Positions 1 through 6,902 of a DNA stretch of 17,378 nucleotides are shown one piece after another. Position 1 is the first letter of the stretch. Each line of letters begins with the position of its first letter. Source of the DNA: Thermodesulfobacteriales bacterium (GTDB taxonomy: Bacteria > Desulfobacterota > Thermodesulfobacteria > Thermodesulfobacteriales > Thermodesulfatatoraceae); contig JALSPN010000044.1 of NCBI GenBank assembly GCA_026985945.1, forward strand, positions 1-17,378, read 5' to 3'. A program made the translations under genes and the position numbers. The notes beneath the pieces were generated by a model. The model did not search any database. It worked only from the letters and a program-made list of their open reading frames with translations, and was not told where the DNA came from.

Positions 1-380
1 TTTTCCACAAAGGGGAGGAGAAAATCCTGCTGAGCCCTGTTGAAACGATGGATTTCGTCAATAAAAAGGACCGTCTTTTTCCCTAGCCGGGCCCTTCCTT
101 CCGCCTGTCTGAGGGCCTCCTTAACTTCCTTTAAACCCGCCTCTACGGCAGAAAGAGGAATAAAATCCGCCCCCACTTCCTTGGCCAGCAGAAAGGCAAG
201 GGTCGTCTTTCCGCAACCAGGTGGCCCCCAAAGGATAAGGGAAGGAAGCCTTTTCTGCTCAAGGACACGAATGAGAAATTTTCCCGGACCGAGAAGGTGT
301 TTCTGGCCCACAAATTCCTGAAGATTTTTAGGCCTTAGACGCTCTGCTAAAGGTGGGCAGGGGGTAAAAAGGCCTTTCAC
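1..380 (-). CDS. rarA: Replication-associated recombination protein A (AAA+ ATPase), 5' part only
   Basis: This is the N-terminal 126 codons of a RarA/MgsA/WHIP-family AAA+ ATPase, a clamp-loader-like protein that acts at stalled replication forks; the rest lies beyond the left edge. Reading from GTG at 380, residues 11-33 match the family opening ([17 protein letters not shown], then HLLGPGK). The Walker A motif GPPGCGKTT is at 52-60, the SAV sensor-like stretch at 77-79, and the Walker B/DEIH box [10 protein letters not shown] at 105-114. Cysteine 56 replaces the threonine usual in GPPGTGKTT. An in-frame TAG lies directly upstream and is the stop of the small ORF at 381-509, so the GTG abuts the previous gene with no gap. 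Only a weak AAAGAG precedes it, which suggests translational coupling. The family call is secure; the exact start is less so. Confidence 0.9.
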   Translation of the reverse strand, partial: MKGLFTPCPPLAERLRPKNLQEFVGQKHLLGPGKFLIRVLEQKRLPSLILWGPPGCGKTTLAFLLAKEVGADFIPLSAVEAGLKEVKEALRQAEGRARLGKKTVLFIDEIHRFNRAQQDFLLPFVE

Positions 381-509
381 CTAAGTTGCTCTTTTGCGGG
401 TTTTGCGAGTCTTTCTTTCGGCCAGAAAGAGGCGTGTAAAACAAAAAGTGCAGAGAGAAGTGATGAGATTCCAGGAAAATAGCATAAAGAGCAAGGCTGA
501 GCCCTTCAT
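381..509 (-). CDS. Small single-span membrane protein, candidate small subunit of the LeuT-type transporter
   Basis: This is a 42-codon ORF that a length cut-off would miss. Residues 4-29 ([10 protein letters not shown] onward to FTRLFL) form one hydrophobic span, and the last 12 residues are strongly basic ([12 protein letters not shown]), so the positive-inside rule puts the C terminus in the cytoplasm. Its ATG overlaps the transporter stop as ATGA, and a consensus GGAGG lies 5 bases upstream inside the last transporter codons. Its TAG is followed directly by the GTG of rarA. Family knowledge: some NSS transporters, such as corynebacterial MetP, need a short one-helix partner (MetS) encoded immediately downstream. 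The position, size and SA...M...W opening fit that pattern. The MetS-like role is inferred; sequence similarity is too short to prove by eye. Confidence 0.78.
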   Translation of the reverse strand: MKGSALLFMLFSWNLITSLCTFCFTRLFLAERKTRKTRKRAT

Positions 510-2032
510 TTCCGCCTCCGTCTTTTATCCTGAAAATATACCAGAAAACAAAAAACAGCCATAATGGCCACCAAAACTTCCCGCGCCACCCAGGAAGTCC
601 ATTTACTTTCCATAAGATAGCCGGGAAGAATGGTTACCAGCCACCAGAGGGTTATGAGAAAAAGAAATACGGGAGTAACATACCGCATGACATAGAAAAA
701 GAGACGGGGAAGCTTGATATAACCACCCCGATTAATCTCTGCCCAGGCCTGAGAAGGGCTAAAAGCCCAGAAAAAGATCAGGACTTCGCAGAGGGCAAAG
801 ACTACCACGAAGAAAGTCCCCGCCCAAAAATCCATTTCATCCAGGGCACCGGCCAGAAAAACAGCGACATGCGCCACGGAAAAGAGGACAAACATAGTGG
901 CAAGAACCGCCATCCGGCGCTCCATTTTGAACTCGTCTTCGAGAAAGGCTATCACCGGCTGGGTGATGGCTACCGAGGAGGTAAGCCCGGCAAAGAAGAG
1001 CAAAATAAACCAGAGGAAACCAAAGAATTGCCCAAAAGGTATATTGGCAAAGATCGCCGGCAGACTCACAAAAGCAAGATTAAAGGCCCCACTGGCAGCG
1101 ATGGTTTGCGCCGCCGCCACCCCAAAGAAGGCCGCTGCCGCCGGAATAGCAATGGATCCTCCCAGAACCACTTCTGCAAGTTCGTTTAGAGAAGAGGCCG
1201 TAAGGGCAGAAAGGGTAATGTCATCGTTTCGTTTGAGATAAGAGGCATAAGTGATAATGGCCCCAAACCCCAGACTCAGGGTAAAAAAGACCTGGCCTGC
1301 TGCCGCCAGCCACACCTTGGGATTGGCAAGCTCTGACCACTTGGGCTCCCAGAGAAAATTAAGGCCGGCTACTGCCAAGCCGTGAGGAGTCTCCAGCGTA
1401 AAGACCCTTATCATCAATATTACCGCAAAGAGGAAAAGAAGTGGCATCGCCACCTTGGCCAAACGTTCAATACCCCCGGAAATGCCTTTTATAAGGACGT
1501 AAATGTTGAGCCCCATGGTGATCAGAAAAAAAAGATAGGCCTTGAAGCTGGGATGATAAAAATCCCCCGCCCCCATACCGGTATAAGAATTTAAAAACTC
1601 ACGGAAAGGGGTGAGATAGACTTCTGGGGAGGTCGAAGAGGCAGATACCTTGGGGAGCATCCCCAGAAGAGACATAACCGCGTAGCCCAGAGTCCAGCTT
1701 TCAATATAGACGTAATAACAGGAGACCACAAAGGGCACGAAAAGCCCGAGAACTCCGATATACTTGGCAAGCGGATTTTGCCAGAGGAGGCGGAAAATGG
1801 CAGGGGTGGTCCCATGGCCCCGCACCCCTCCGTAACGGCCAATAGCCCATTCCACCCACATCAGGGGAATGGCTATAAGGATGAGAGAGATCATGTAAGG
1901 GATCATAAAGACACCGCCACCGTTTTGGGCGGCCTGGGTGGGAAAACGCAAAAAATTGCCAAGCCCCACGGCGTTTCCCGCCATAGCCAGAATAAGACCA
2001 ATACGGGTAGCCCAACGTTCCCGGTTAGGCAT
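506..2032 (-). CDS. leuT: Neurotransmitter:sodium symporter, LeuT-type Na+/small hydrophobic amino acid transporter
   Basis: This is a 508-residue inner-membrane protein of the NSS family (12 helices in the LeuT fold) that imports amino acids with Na+. It is very similar to Aquifex LeuT along its length. The TM1 motif [16 protein letters not shown] is at 16-31. Every LeuT ligand I can place is kept: Na+ ligands G19, A21, V22, N26, T251, N283, A348, T351 and S352; substrate contacts V103, Y107, F250, S253, F256, S352 and I356; and the extracellular gate R29/D401. This predicts leucine/alanine-like substrates. I chose ATG 2032 over ATG 2044 because GGGAGG precedes it and [10 protein letters not shown] aligns with the LeuT start. 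The gene follows the kinase gene by 62 bases and overlaps the small membrane ORF at its stop. Confidence 0.95.
   Translation of the reverse strand: MPNRERWATRIGLILAMAGNAVGLGNFLRFPTQAAQNGGGVFMIPYMISLILIAIPLMWVEWAIGRYGGVRGHGTTPAIFRLLWQNPLAKYIGVLGLFVPFVVSCYYVYIESWTLGYAVMSLLGMLPKVSASSTSPEVYLTPFREFLNSYTGMGAGDFYHPSFKAYLFFLITMGLNIYVLIKGISGGIERLAKVAMPLLFLFAVILMIRVFTLETPHGLAVAGLNFLWEPKWSELANPKVWLAAAGQVFFTLSLGFGAIITYASYLKRNDDITLSALTASSLNELAEVVLGGSIAIPAAAAFFGVAAAQTIAASGAFNLAFVSLPAIFANIPFGQFFGFLWFILLFFAGLTSSVAITQPVIAFLEDEFKMERRMAVLATMFVLFSVAHVAVFLAGALDEMDFWAGTFFVVVFALCEVLIFFWAFSPSQAWAEINRGGYIKLPRLFFYVMRYVTPVFLFLITLWWLVTILPGYLMESKWTSWVAREVLVAIMAVFCFLVYFQDKRRRRK
515..519 (-). promoter_or_regulatory. Shine-Dalgarno of the 42-residue ORF
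   Basis: GGAGG on the minus strand lies 5 bases before the ATG at 509, within the arginine codons that end the transporter gene. It is a full consensus site at good spacing and is the main evidence that the small downstream ORF is translated. Confidence 0.75.
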
Positions 2033-2036
2033 CTTA

Positions 2037-2041
2037 CCTCC
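2037..2041 (-). promoter_or_regulatory. Shine-Dalgarno that decides the transporter start
   Basis: GGAGG sits 4 bases before ATG 2032 and downstream of the alternative ATG 2044, so it can only serve the inner ATG. This trims four residues from the longest reading frame. Confidence 0.7.
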
Positions 2042-2094
2042 CATCGAAAGCTTTAGCGCTTACTACTAGTAAAGGTGGTTTCTTTAATCAAGAC

Positions 2095-3183
2095 CTAAGA
2101 GAGAAGCTTTCTCCTCTCCGGACGCCGACGATCAAGGGGAAGAAGAAATTGAAACACCGTAGGTTGATAGGTGTTGACCACTTCAATCTCTCCAGAAAGG
2201 AGACCGGCGATCCGGGAGGCTAGAGTAAGGCCCATCCCGAAATGACCCGGCTTGGTGGTAAAAAAAGGGCTAAAAATAAAAGATAAGGCCTCCACCCTTA
2301 TCCCCTCGCCATAGTCTTCTACCTTAAAAAGGATTCTTTTTTCGTTTCCTTTGGCCTCAAAAAGGACCGGGCGTTTCTCCCCAACCGCCTGGTGCGCTTC
2401 AAGGGCATTTTGGATAAGCTCACCGAGGGCCTCCACCAGAAGTTCCGGATCAGTATAAAATACCGGAAGATCCAGAGAATAATTCATTACCAGTTCGGGG
2501 CTCTCTCCGCTTATTTCTAATTTATACCTGGCCTCAAGGCCCTCTATAATCTCCCTTATTTCAACCGGGCGAAAGCGAGGTGAAGGCAGAAGGACGAAAC
2601 GCTCCAGGGCCTGAAGGAGTCTCTCCAGCCTCTCACACTGATAAACCACGGCGGAGGCATAATCGTGGGCCCGTTCCGGATGCTCCTTTAAACGCCTGGC
2701 AAGTCCCCCTATTACCAGAATAGGATTCCTGATGTGATGGGAAATATCTGCCAGCATCTGACCGAGAAAAGCCAGATGGCGGGCCTCTTCCAGGGATTTC
2801 TCAAGTTTTTTAAGACGGGCCAGGTTCTGAAAAGTCAAAACGATAAAAGGCTCGGCCCCCTCGGGCTCGTAACGCAAAAAATGCATCTGGGCGATAAAAC
2901 CGGCCCCTCCTCGGGGGACAAGAAAACCCTCCCCCTCGTAAACCCCTTCCTTTTTGAGAATTGTCAGGATGTTATGCCAGAAAAGCCGCCGATCCTCCTC
3001 CTCAAAGAACTGGTTGAGGTTCTTTCCCTTGAGATCGGACTCAGAGAGGAGTTCTTCCGCCTGCCTGTTGGCGTAAAGAATTTCGCCTTCAAGGGAAAGG
3101 AGGGCAACCCCTACCTTTACCAGGTCCAGAATGTTGATCAGATAAGGTGTTGCCCAAAAATTTTCTTTTCGATGGGGAGCCAT
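2095..3183 (-). CDS. Soluble PAS-domain sensor histidine kinase
   Basis: This is a 362-residue two-component kinase with no hydrophobic span, so it is probably cytoplasmic. An N-terminal PAS domain covers about 13-110 (VGVALLSLEGEILYANRQAE), followed by a short coiled linker at about 118-135. The HisKA domain has the H box SHHIRNP with H149 as the likely phospho-acceptor. The HATPase_c domain has the N box ELIQNALEAH (N259), G1 VEDYGEGI (D290), F box SPFFTTKP and G2 GMGLTLA. The architecture resembles NtrB-like kinases. No response regulator gene is visible nearby, so its partner is unknown. ATG 3183 is preferred over ATG 3189 because GAGG is 7 bases from the former and only 1 from the latter. 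It lies after the ribosomal terminator and before the LeuT-type gene, so it may be cotranscribed with that transporter. The sensed signal cannot be read from the sequence. Confidence 0.92.
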   Translation of the reverse strand: MAPHRKENFWATPYLINILDLVKVGVALLSLEGEILYANRQAEELLSESDLKGKNLNQFFEEEDRRLFWHNILTILKKEGVYEGEGFLVPRGGAGFIAQMHFLRYEPEGAEPFIVLTFQNLARLKKLEKSLEEARHLAFLGQMLADISHHIRNPILVIGGLARRLKEHPERAHDYASAVVYQCERLERLLQALERFVLLPSPRFRPVEIREIIEGLEARYKLEISGESPELVMNYSLDLPVFYTDPELLVEALGELIQNALEAHQAVGEKRPVLFEAKGNEKRILFKVEDYGEGIRVEALSFIFSPFFTTKPGHFGMGLTLASRIAGLLSGEIEVVNTYQPTVFQFLLPLDRRRPERRKLLS

Positions 3184-3190
3184 CTCCATT

Positions 3191-3220
3191 CCTCTTTTTA
3201 AAGTCTTTCATAAAAAGAGG
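3191..3220 (-). promoter_or_regulatory. Perfect inverted repeat over the ribosome binding site of the kinase gene
   Basis: On the minus strand CCTCTTTTTA and TAAAAAGAGG are exact reverse complements separated by 10 bases. A flanking T/A could extend the stem by one pair. The downstream arm carries the GAGG that acts as Shine-Dalgarno for ATG 3183, and the upstream arm is its exact anti-SD partner. In RNA this would be an SD-sequestering hairpin; in DNA it could be an operator for a dimeric regulator. There is no T-run after it, so it is not a normal terminator. The function is inferred. Confidence 0.6.
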
Positions 3221-3255
3221 ACCCTGGCTAGAAAATTTTTCGGTTTTTTGAACCC

Positions 3256-3287
3256 AAATAAAAAGGCCCGCCAGCGGCGGGCCCTTT
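3256..3287 (-). terminator. Intrinsic terminator after rplQ
   Basis: On the minus strand an 8-bp GC stem GGCCCGCC/GGCGGGCC closes a 3-base loop, and is flanked by AAAG on the left and TTTTTATTT on the right. It starts 25 bases after the rplQ stop. This is a textbook rho-independent terminator that closes the ribosomal supercluster. Confidence 0.93.
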
Positions 3288-3312
3288 ATTCTGAAGGGGA
3301 AAAAGAAAAACT

Positions 3313-4002
3313 TTATGAACCCTCAGAGCTCTTTTCTTTCTCTTCTTTCTCAGAAGAAGTCTCGGCTTTCTCAGATGAATCCTCAGAAGTCTGTTCGGTT
3401 TCTGACTTTTCGACAGCCTCGGGCATCTCTTCTTGAGATCCTGAGTCTCTGCTTGCAGCCTCCATCTCGGGTGCTTCCGAAGAAGCCTCGGGGGCCTCAA
3501 CCTCAGCTTCTGTCTTTTCAGAGGCTTCAGGGGAAGCTTCTTGAGCTCCTTCCTCAGCGGCCTCAGCCCGGGCTTCCGTCTCAGGTATCTCTTTCTGGGC
3601 GGCTTCTTCCGCTTCGATCTTACGTGGCGAACGCTTATGTTCCAGCTTATCCGTCACCAGCTCGATAAGGACCATCATGGCCGCATCTCCCCGGCGGGGA
3701 CCGATACGAACGATGCGGGTAAAACCACTTTGACGATAAGCATAGCGATCCTTGATCTCTGAAAAGAGCTTCCTCACCACAGCCTTGTTCGGAAGAATGG
3801 AAAGCGCCTGGCGCCTGGCCGCCAGATCACCCCTTTTGGCCAGAGAAATCATTTTGTCCGCCAGACGACGCAACTCCTTGGCCTTGGCCTCGGTAGTTTT
3901 GATCCTTTCGTGGATAAAAAGGGCCATCAGAAGATTTCTTAAAAGGGCTTTACGATGCTCCCATTTGCCCACCAGTCTTCTGCTGCGTTTTCTGTGCCTC
4001 AT
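3313..4002 (-). CDS. rplQ: 50S ribosomal protein L17 with a long acidic C-terminal tail
   Basis: Residues 1-118 are a standard L17: [20 protein letters not shown] at the start, the [25 protein letters not shown] helix region, and a C-terminal MMVLIEL strand. Bacterial L17 usually stops at about 115-140 residues, whereas this one runs to 229. Residues 129-229 are low-complexity, rich in Glu, Ala and Ser, with 34 acidic and 9 basic residues from 131 on, and no predicted fold. The frame is continuous, with no sign of a frameshift or of a second start. GGAG stands 8 bases before the ATG, fused to the TAG stop of rpoA. It is the last gene of the supercluster, with the terminator just downstream. 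The tail may be a disordered extension at the L17 surface near the exit-tunnel side; its role is unknown. Confidence 0.96.
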   Translation of the reverse strand: MRHRKRSRRLVGKWEHRKALLRNLLMALFIHERIKTTEAKAKELRRLADKMISLAKRGDLAARRQALSILPNKAVVRKLFSEIKDRYAYRQSGFTRIVRIGPRRGDAAMMVLIELVTDKLEHKRSPRKIEAEEAAQKEIPETEARAEAAEEGAQEASPEASEKTEAEVEAPEASSEAPEMEAASRDSGSQEEMPEAVEKSETEQTSEDSSEKAETSSEKEEKEKSSEGS

Positions 4003-4013
4003 AGTTCCATCTC

Positions 4014-5030
4014 CTACTGAGCTTCTTGAGCTTCTTCAGGTGGTTTCCAATCGGGAATCTGCATCCCGAAAGAAAGACCCATCTTTTCTAGCACCTTTTT
4101 CAACTCGTTCAAACTCTTGCGACCAAAATTTTTGGTCTTAAGCATTTCGGATTCCGTCTTCTGGACCAGCTCTCCAATATAACGGATATTGGCATTTTTC
4201 AAGCAATTGGCAGAACGCACCGAAAGCTCAAGCTCGTCTATTCTTTTGTCAAGATATTGGTAATATTCCGGTTTCTGCTCTTCTTCAGCAGGTTTCTCGG
4301 CCTCGGTCTCTTCCTCGGCAAAGTTGATAAATACGGTGAGCTGATCCTTGAGAATTTTGGCCGCGTAAGCCATAGCATCCGCGGGATCTACGGTCCCGTC
4401 AGTCCAGATTTCCATTACCAGACGATCAAAATCGCTACTTCTTCCCACCCGCGCCTGTGTAACGGTAAAGTTTACCTTCTGAATAGGAGAGAAGATGGCA
4501 TCTACCGGAATGACCCCAATTTCATCGATCTTGGAAACATCTGCCGGAAGATACCCTTTACCCCACTCCACATGCATTTCCATTTTCAGACGGCCATCTT
4601 TGGTGAGAGTAGCGATGTGATGATCCGGGTTGACGATCTCCGCCTGGCCATCGGTCTGGATGTCTCCCGCTTTCACCTCACCGCTTCCTTCCTTCTCCAG
4701 GCGGAAAATTTTGGGCTCTTCATCAAAAAGTTTGAGGCGGACTCCCTTGAGATTGAGGACAATATCGATCACGTCTTCCACCACACCTGGAAGACTGGTG
4801 AATTCGTGAGAGACACCCTCAATCTTCACCCAGGTAATCGCCGCGCCCTGAAGAGAAGAAAGCAAAACCCTTCTGAGGGCATTACCCAGGGTGATGCCAA
4901 AGCCCCTTTCAAGGGGCTCAATGATAAATTTTCCATAAAATGGGGGCCTGGAATCCTCGTGAACCTGGACTCCTTTCGGTTTGATGAGCTCTAACCAGTT
5001 CCGGCTGATAGGTACCTTGGTCTCTGCCAT
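4014..5030 (-). CDS. rpoA: DNA-directed RNA polymerase subunit alpha
   Basis: This is a 338-residue alpha subunit that nucleates RNA polymerase assembly and binds UP elements and activators. The N-terminal dimerization domain (about 1-235) carries [20 protein letters not shown] at 38-57. An acidic Glu-rich linker covers about 238-255. The C-terminal domain (about 256-325) keeps the DNA-contact residues, with VRSAN at 271-275 (R272 corresponds to E. coli R265; N275 to N268), and G303, K305 and S306. I chose ATG 5030 rather than the upstream GTG codons at 5039 and 5036 because these overlap the only SD-like stretch (GGGTGGTG). It sits between rpsD and rplQ, the usual alpha-operon order. Confidence 0.98.
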   Translation of the reverse strand: MAETKVPISRNWLELIKPKGVQVHEDSRPPFYGKFIIEPLERGFGITLGNALRRVLLSSLQGAAITWVKIEGVSHEFTSLPGVVEDVIDIVLNLKGVRLKLFDEEPKIFRLEKEGSGEVKAGDIQTDGQAEIVNPDHHIATLTKDGRLKMEMHVEWGKGYLPADVSKIDEIGVIPVDAIFSPIQKVNFTVTQARVGRSSDFDRLVMEIWTDGTVDPADAMAYAAKILKDQLTVFINFAEEETEAEKPAEEEQKPEYYQYLDKRIDELELSVRSANCLKNANIRYIGELVQKTESEMLKTKNFGRKSLNELKKVLEKMGLSFGMQIPDWKPPEEAQEAQ

Positions 5031-5065
5031 AAACACCACCCTGTCTCTATATTTTTGAGTATCCG

Positions 5066-5698
5066 TTAACGGGAGTAGAACTCGACAATGAGCTGCTCCT
5101 GAATGGGCATCGTGATATCCTCACGCGTTGGCAAGGTCTTTACCGTCCCCTTGAAGTTATCAGCATCCAATTCCAGCCATTGCGGTATCCCTCTTCTTAC
5201 TACGGACTCTAAATTGTCCTGAATCAGGGAGTTCTGACGGTATTTTTCTTTAAGCTCGACAACTTCCCCGGGTTTTACCAGGTAGGAAGGAATATCCACC
5301 GTGCGGCCGTTCACTTTAAACATCCCGTGAACGATCATCTGACGGGCCTGCGCCCTGGAGGAAGCAAAACCTAGCCGGTAAACCACGTTATCAAGGCGTC
5401 TTTCCAGCAGCTGAAGGAGATTATGACCCGTCTGCCCGCGCATCCGATCCGCACGGTCAAAATACTTCTTGAATTGTTTCTCCGACACCCCATAAATACG
5501 CTTTACTTTTTGCTTTTCCCGCAAACGTATCCCATAGTCAGAACGTTTGGCCCGCATCTGGGCCTGACCGTGCTGACCGGGCGGATAACTGCGCCTTTCA
5601 AAGGCGCATTTGTCACTATAACAACGCTCTCCCTTGAGGAAGAGCTTCATTCCTTCTCGCCTGCACAACCGACAACGAGGCCCTGTATATCTTGCCAA
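5066..5698 (-). CDS. rpsD: 30S ribosomal protein S4, zinc-binding type
   Basis: This is a 210-residue primary 16S rRNA-binding protein that starts 30S assembly. The N-terminal domain keeps four cysteines, C9, C12, C26 and C31 (C-X2-C-X13-C-X4-C), as in zinc-binding S4 of thermophiles; many bacteria have lost these. The S4 RNA-binding domain is evident ([20 protein letters not shown], then [16 protein letters not shown]). The start is TTG 5698: AGGAGG lies 8 bases upstream and MARYTGPRC is the universal S4 opening. In enterobacteria S4 represses the alpha operon; I could not identify a comparable mRNA site here. Confidence 0.98.
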   Translation of the reverse strand: MARYTGPRCRLCRREGMKLFLKGERCYSDKCAFERRSYPPGQHGQAQMRAKRSDYGIRLREKQKVKRIYGVSEKQFKKYFDRADRMRGQTGHNLLQLLERRLDNVVYRLGFASSRAQARQMIVHGMFKVNGRTVDIPSYLVKPGEVVELKEKYRQNSLIQDNLESVVRRGIPQWLELDADNFKGTVKTLPTREDITMPIQEQLIVEFYSR

Positions 5699-5706
5699 GG
5701 CTCTTC

Positions 5707-5712
5707 CCTCCT
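5707..5712 (-). promoter_or_regulatory. Shine-Dalgarno supporting the TTG start of rpsD
   Basis: AGGAGG on the minus strand is 8 bases before TTG 5698. No ATG or GTG offers a better S4 start. Confidence 0.75.
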
Positions 5713-5726
5713 ATATTTGCTGATTG

Positions 5727-6119
5727 TTAGATCCTTCTTTTCTTGGGTGGACGACAACCGTCGTGAGGAATAGGTGTCACATCCTTGATAAGGGTTATCT
5801 GGAAACCAGCAGCCTGAAGGGCGCGCAACGCGGCCTCGCGCCCGGCTCCCGGGCCCTTAACATAAACAGCCACCCTGCGCATCCCGTGTTCCATGGCCCG
5901 ACGGGCTGCAGCCTGCGCCGCAAGTTGTGCCGCATAAGGGGTCCCCTTTCGGGAACCCTTGAAACCCTCAGTGCCTCCGCTGGCCCAGGCCACCGTATTA
6001 CCCTGCTTGTCTGTAATGGTAACGATCGTGTTGTTAAAAGTGGCGTGAATGTGTGCAATTCCTTCTGGAATGTTCTTTTTCTCCCTTTTTTTACCCCTGG
6101 GTCTTCTTCGTCTTGCCAT
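5727..6119 (-). CDS. rpsK: 30S ribosomal protein S11
   Basis: This is a 130-residue platform protein that contacts the mRNA exit region of the 30S subunit. Family hallmarks are present: [18 protein letters not shown], the [21 protein letters not shown] stretch, [15 protein letters not shown] and the C-terminal [15 protein letters not shown] 6119 is chosen over GTG 6128 because AAGGAG lies 8 bases before the ATG and the GTG overlaps that site. The SD includes the TAA stop of rpsM (TAAGGAG), implying coupled translation. Confidence 0.98.
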   Translation of the reverse strand: MARRRRPRGKKREKKNIPEGIAHIHATFNNTIVTITDKQGNTVAWASGGTEGFKGSRKGTPYAAQLAAQAAARRAMEHGMRRVAVYVKGPGAGREAALRALQAAGFQITLIKDVTPIPHDGCRPPKKRRI

Positions 6120-6131
6120 CGTTCCCACTCC

Positions 6132-6506
6132 TTACTTTTTACGTCTACCACGAAGAGAAGAAGGTCTCGGGCCCTTTCGCGTCCGGGCGTTGGAACGGGT
6201 CCGCTGGCCACGGACCGGAAGGCCCATCCGATGCCTAAGCCCCCTGTAACAACCCATATCCATCAGGCGCTTGATATTGGCAGATACCTCCCTGCGAAGA
6301 TCTCCCTCCACCTTGTATTGACGCTCTACTATCTGGCGGATGCGAGTTAGCTCCTCTTCGGTAAGATCTTTCGTTTTTTTGTTCCAGTCCACCTCCGCCT
6401 GGGTGAGGATCTTTTGGGCCAGAGTCCGGCCAATACCATAAATATAAGTAAGGGCGATTTCGATGCGCTTATTGTCCGGAATATCGACACCTGCTATCCG
6501 TGGCAA
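6132..6506 (-). CDS. rpsM: 30S ribosomal protein S13
   Basis: This is a 124-residue 30S head protein that forms intersubunit bridges and contacts the P-site tRNA through its basic tail. The helix-two-turn-helix region ([17 protein letters not shown]) and the C-terminal [20 protein letters not shown] are typical. Translation starts at TTG 6506, with AAGGAGGT 7 bases upstream and the invariant PRIAGVDIP opening directly after it. It follows rpmJ and precedes rpsK, the conserved alpha-operon order. Confidence 0.98.
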   Translation of the reverse strand: MPRIAGVDIPDNKRIEIALTYIYGIGRTLAQKILTQAEVDWNKKTKDLTEEELTRIRQIVERQYKVEGDLRREVSANIKRLMDMGCYRGLRHRMGLPVRGQRTRSNARTRKGPRPSSLRGRRKK

Positions 6507-6513
6507 CGCCTCT

Positions 6514-6521
6514 ACCTCCTT
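6514..6521 (-). promoter_or_regulatory. Strong Shine-Dalgarno supporting the TTG start of rpsM
   Basis: AAGGAGGT, an 8-base full match to the anti-SD, lies 7 bases before TTG 6506. Confidence 0.78.
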
Positions 6522-6531
6522 CTTTTATTTT

Positions 6532-6645
6532 TTAACCCTGTCTTTGCTTGTGGCGGGGATTTTCACAAATCACCCGCACCACGCCTTTGCGTTTGATAAT
6601 CTTGCACTTCCGACATCTCTTTTTGACTGATGCCTGAACTTTCAT
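6532..6645 (-). CDS. rpmJ: 50S ribosomal protein L36, zinc-binding type
   Basis: This 37-residue protein was read directly from the minus strand between infA and rpsM. It begins [11 protein letters not shown] and has zinc ligands C11, C14, C27 and H32 (C-X2-C-X12-C-X4-H), which define the zinc-containing form of L36. It ends HKQRQG before TAA. L36 is a late-assembling large-subunit protein that organizes 23S rRNA near the base of the L7/L12 stalk. The ATG at 6645 follows AGGTGAG at good spacing and lies 8 bases after the infA stop. Confidence 0.97.
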   Translation of the reverse strand: MKVQASVKKRCRKCKIIKRKGVVRVICENPRHKQRQG

Positions 6646-6653
6646 TTTCTCAC

Positions 6654-6893
6654 CTACCCTTTCTTGCGATCTTTTTTGGAACCACGGTAAACAATGCGCC
6701 CCCGTGTTAGATCGTAAGGGGAAAGCTCCACAATGACTTTATCTCCGGGAAGGATGCGAATGTAGTGAACCCGCATCTTCCCTGAAATATGGGCCAAAAC
6801 CTTGTGCCCTGTCTCCAGTTCTACCCGAAACATCGCGTTTGGCAGGGCCTCCACCACGGTTCCTTCCACCTGAATGGCTTCTTCCTTTGGCAT
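6654..6893 (-). CDS. infA: Translation initiation factor IF-1
   Basis: This is a 79-residue single OB-fold (S1-like) factor that occupies the 30S A site during initiation. The family signature is clear: [56 protein letters not shown] 6893 is used rather than GTG 6899 because it gives the canonical short N terminus and fits the SD-like GAGGGG 7 bases upstream. That site overlaps the TGA stop of map, so the two genes are probably translationally coupled. Confidence 0.98.
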   Translation of the reverse strand: MPKEEAIQVEGTVVEALPNAMFRVELETGHKVLAHISGKMRVHYIRILPGDKVIVELSPYDLTRGRIVYRGSKKDRKKG

Positions 6894-6902
6894 ATTCACC
6901 CC

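Noticed and set aside
2033..2094. A possible promoter TTGATT-17-TAGTAG before the LeuT-type gene
   Set aside because: The -35 matches 4 of 6 and the -10 only 3 of 6 without the final T. This is too weak to call without a mapped transcript start.
3091..3211. A short upstream ORF whose ATG (3211) is in the loop of the inverted repeat and overlaps the kinase start out of frame
   Set aside because: No Shine-Dalgarno precedes it (only CCTCTTTTT), the composition is not protein-like, and it is about 40 codons by chance in an AT-rich leader.
3190..3255. A possible promoter for the kinase gene between the terminator and the start
   Set aside because: Candidate boxes (TTGGGT with TTTCTA) are poor matches. 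A promoter is expected here because of the terminator, but I cannot place it.
3228..3500. A minus-strand 90-codon frame overlapping the end of rplQ
   Set aside because: It reads the low-complexity tail of rplQ in another frame, runs through the terminator stem, and has no SD or recognizable domain.
3313..3620. The L17 tail as a frameshift product or a fused second gene
   Set aside because: The frame is continuous, there is no internal SD plus start, and the low-complexity acidic sequence does not resemble any separate protein.
4901..4918. An 8-bp inverted repeat AGCCCCTT/AAGGGGCT inside rpoA
   Set aside because: It encodes the conserved EPLERGF segment, so the symmetry is probably a by-product of codon choice. 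The 2-base spacer also makes it a poor hairpin.
4257..4994. A 245-codon open frame on the plus strand
   Set aside because: It lies wholly antisense to rpoA, has no recognizable domain or SD, and the rpoA frame is complete and conserved. Similar plus-strand frames at 13723-14379 and 5724-6350 are rejected for the same reason.
5699..6531. An S4 autoregulatory pseudoknot or S8 repressor stem of the E. coli type in the alpha/spc regions
   Set aside because: I looked for these around the rpsM and rplE starts but could not support the conserved secondary structure by eye. A covariance-model search would be needed.
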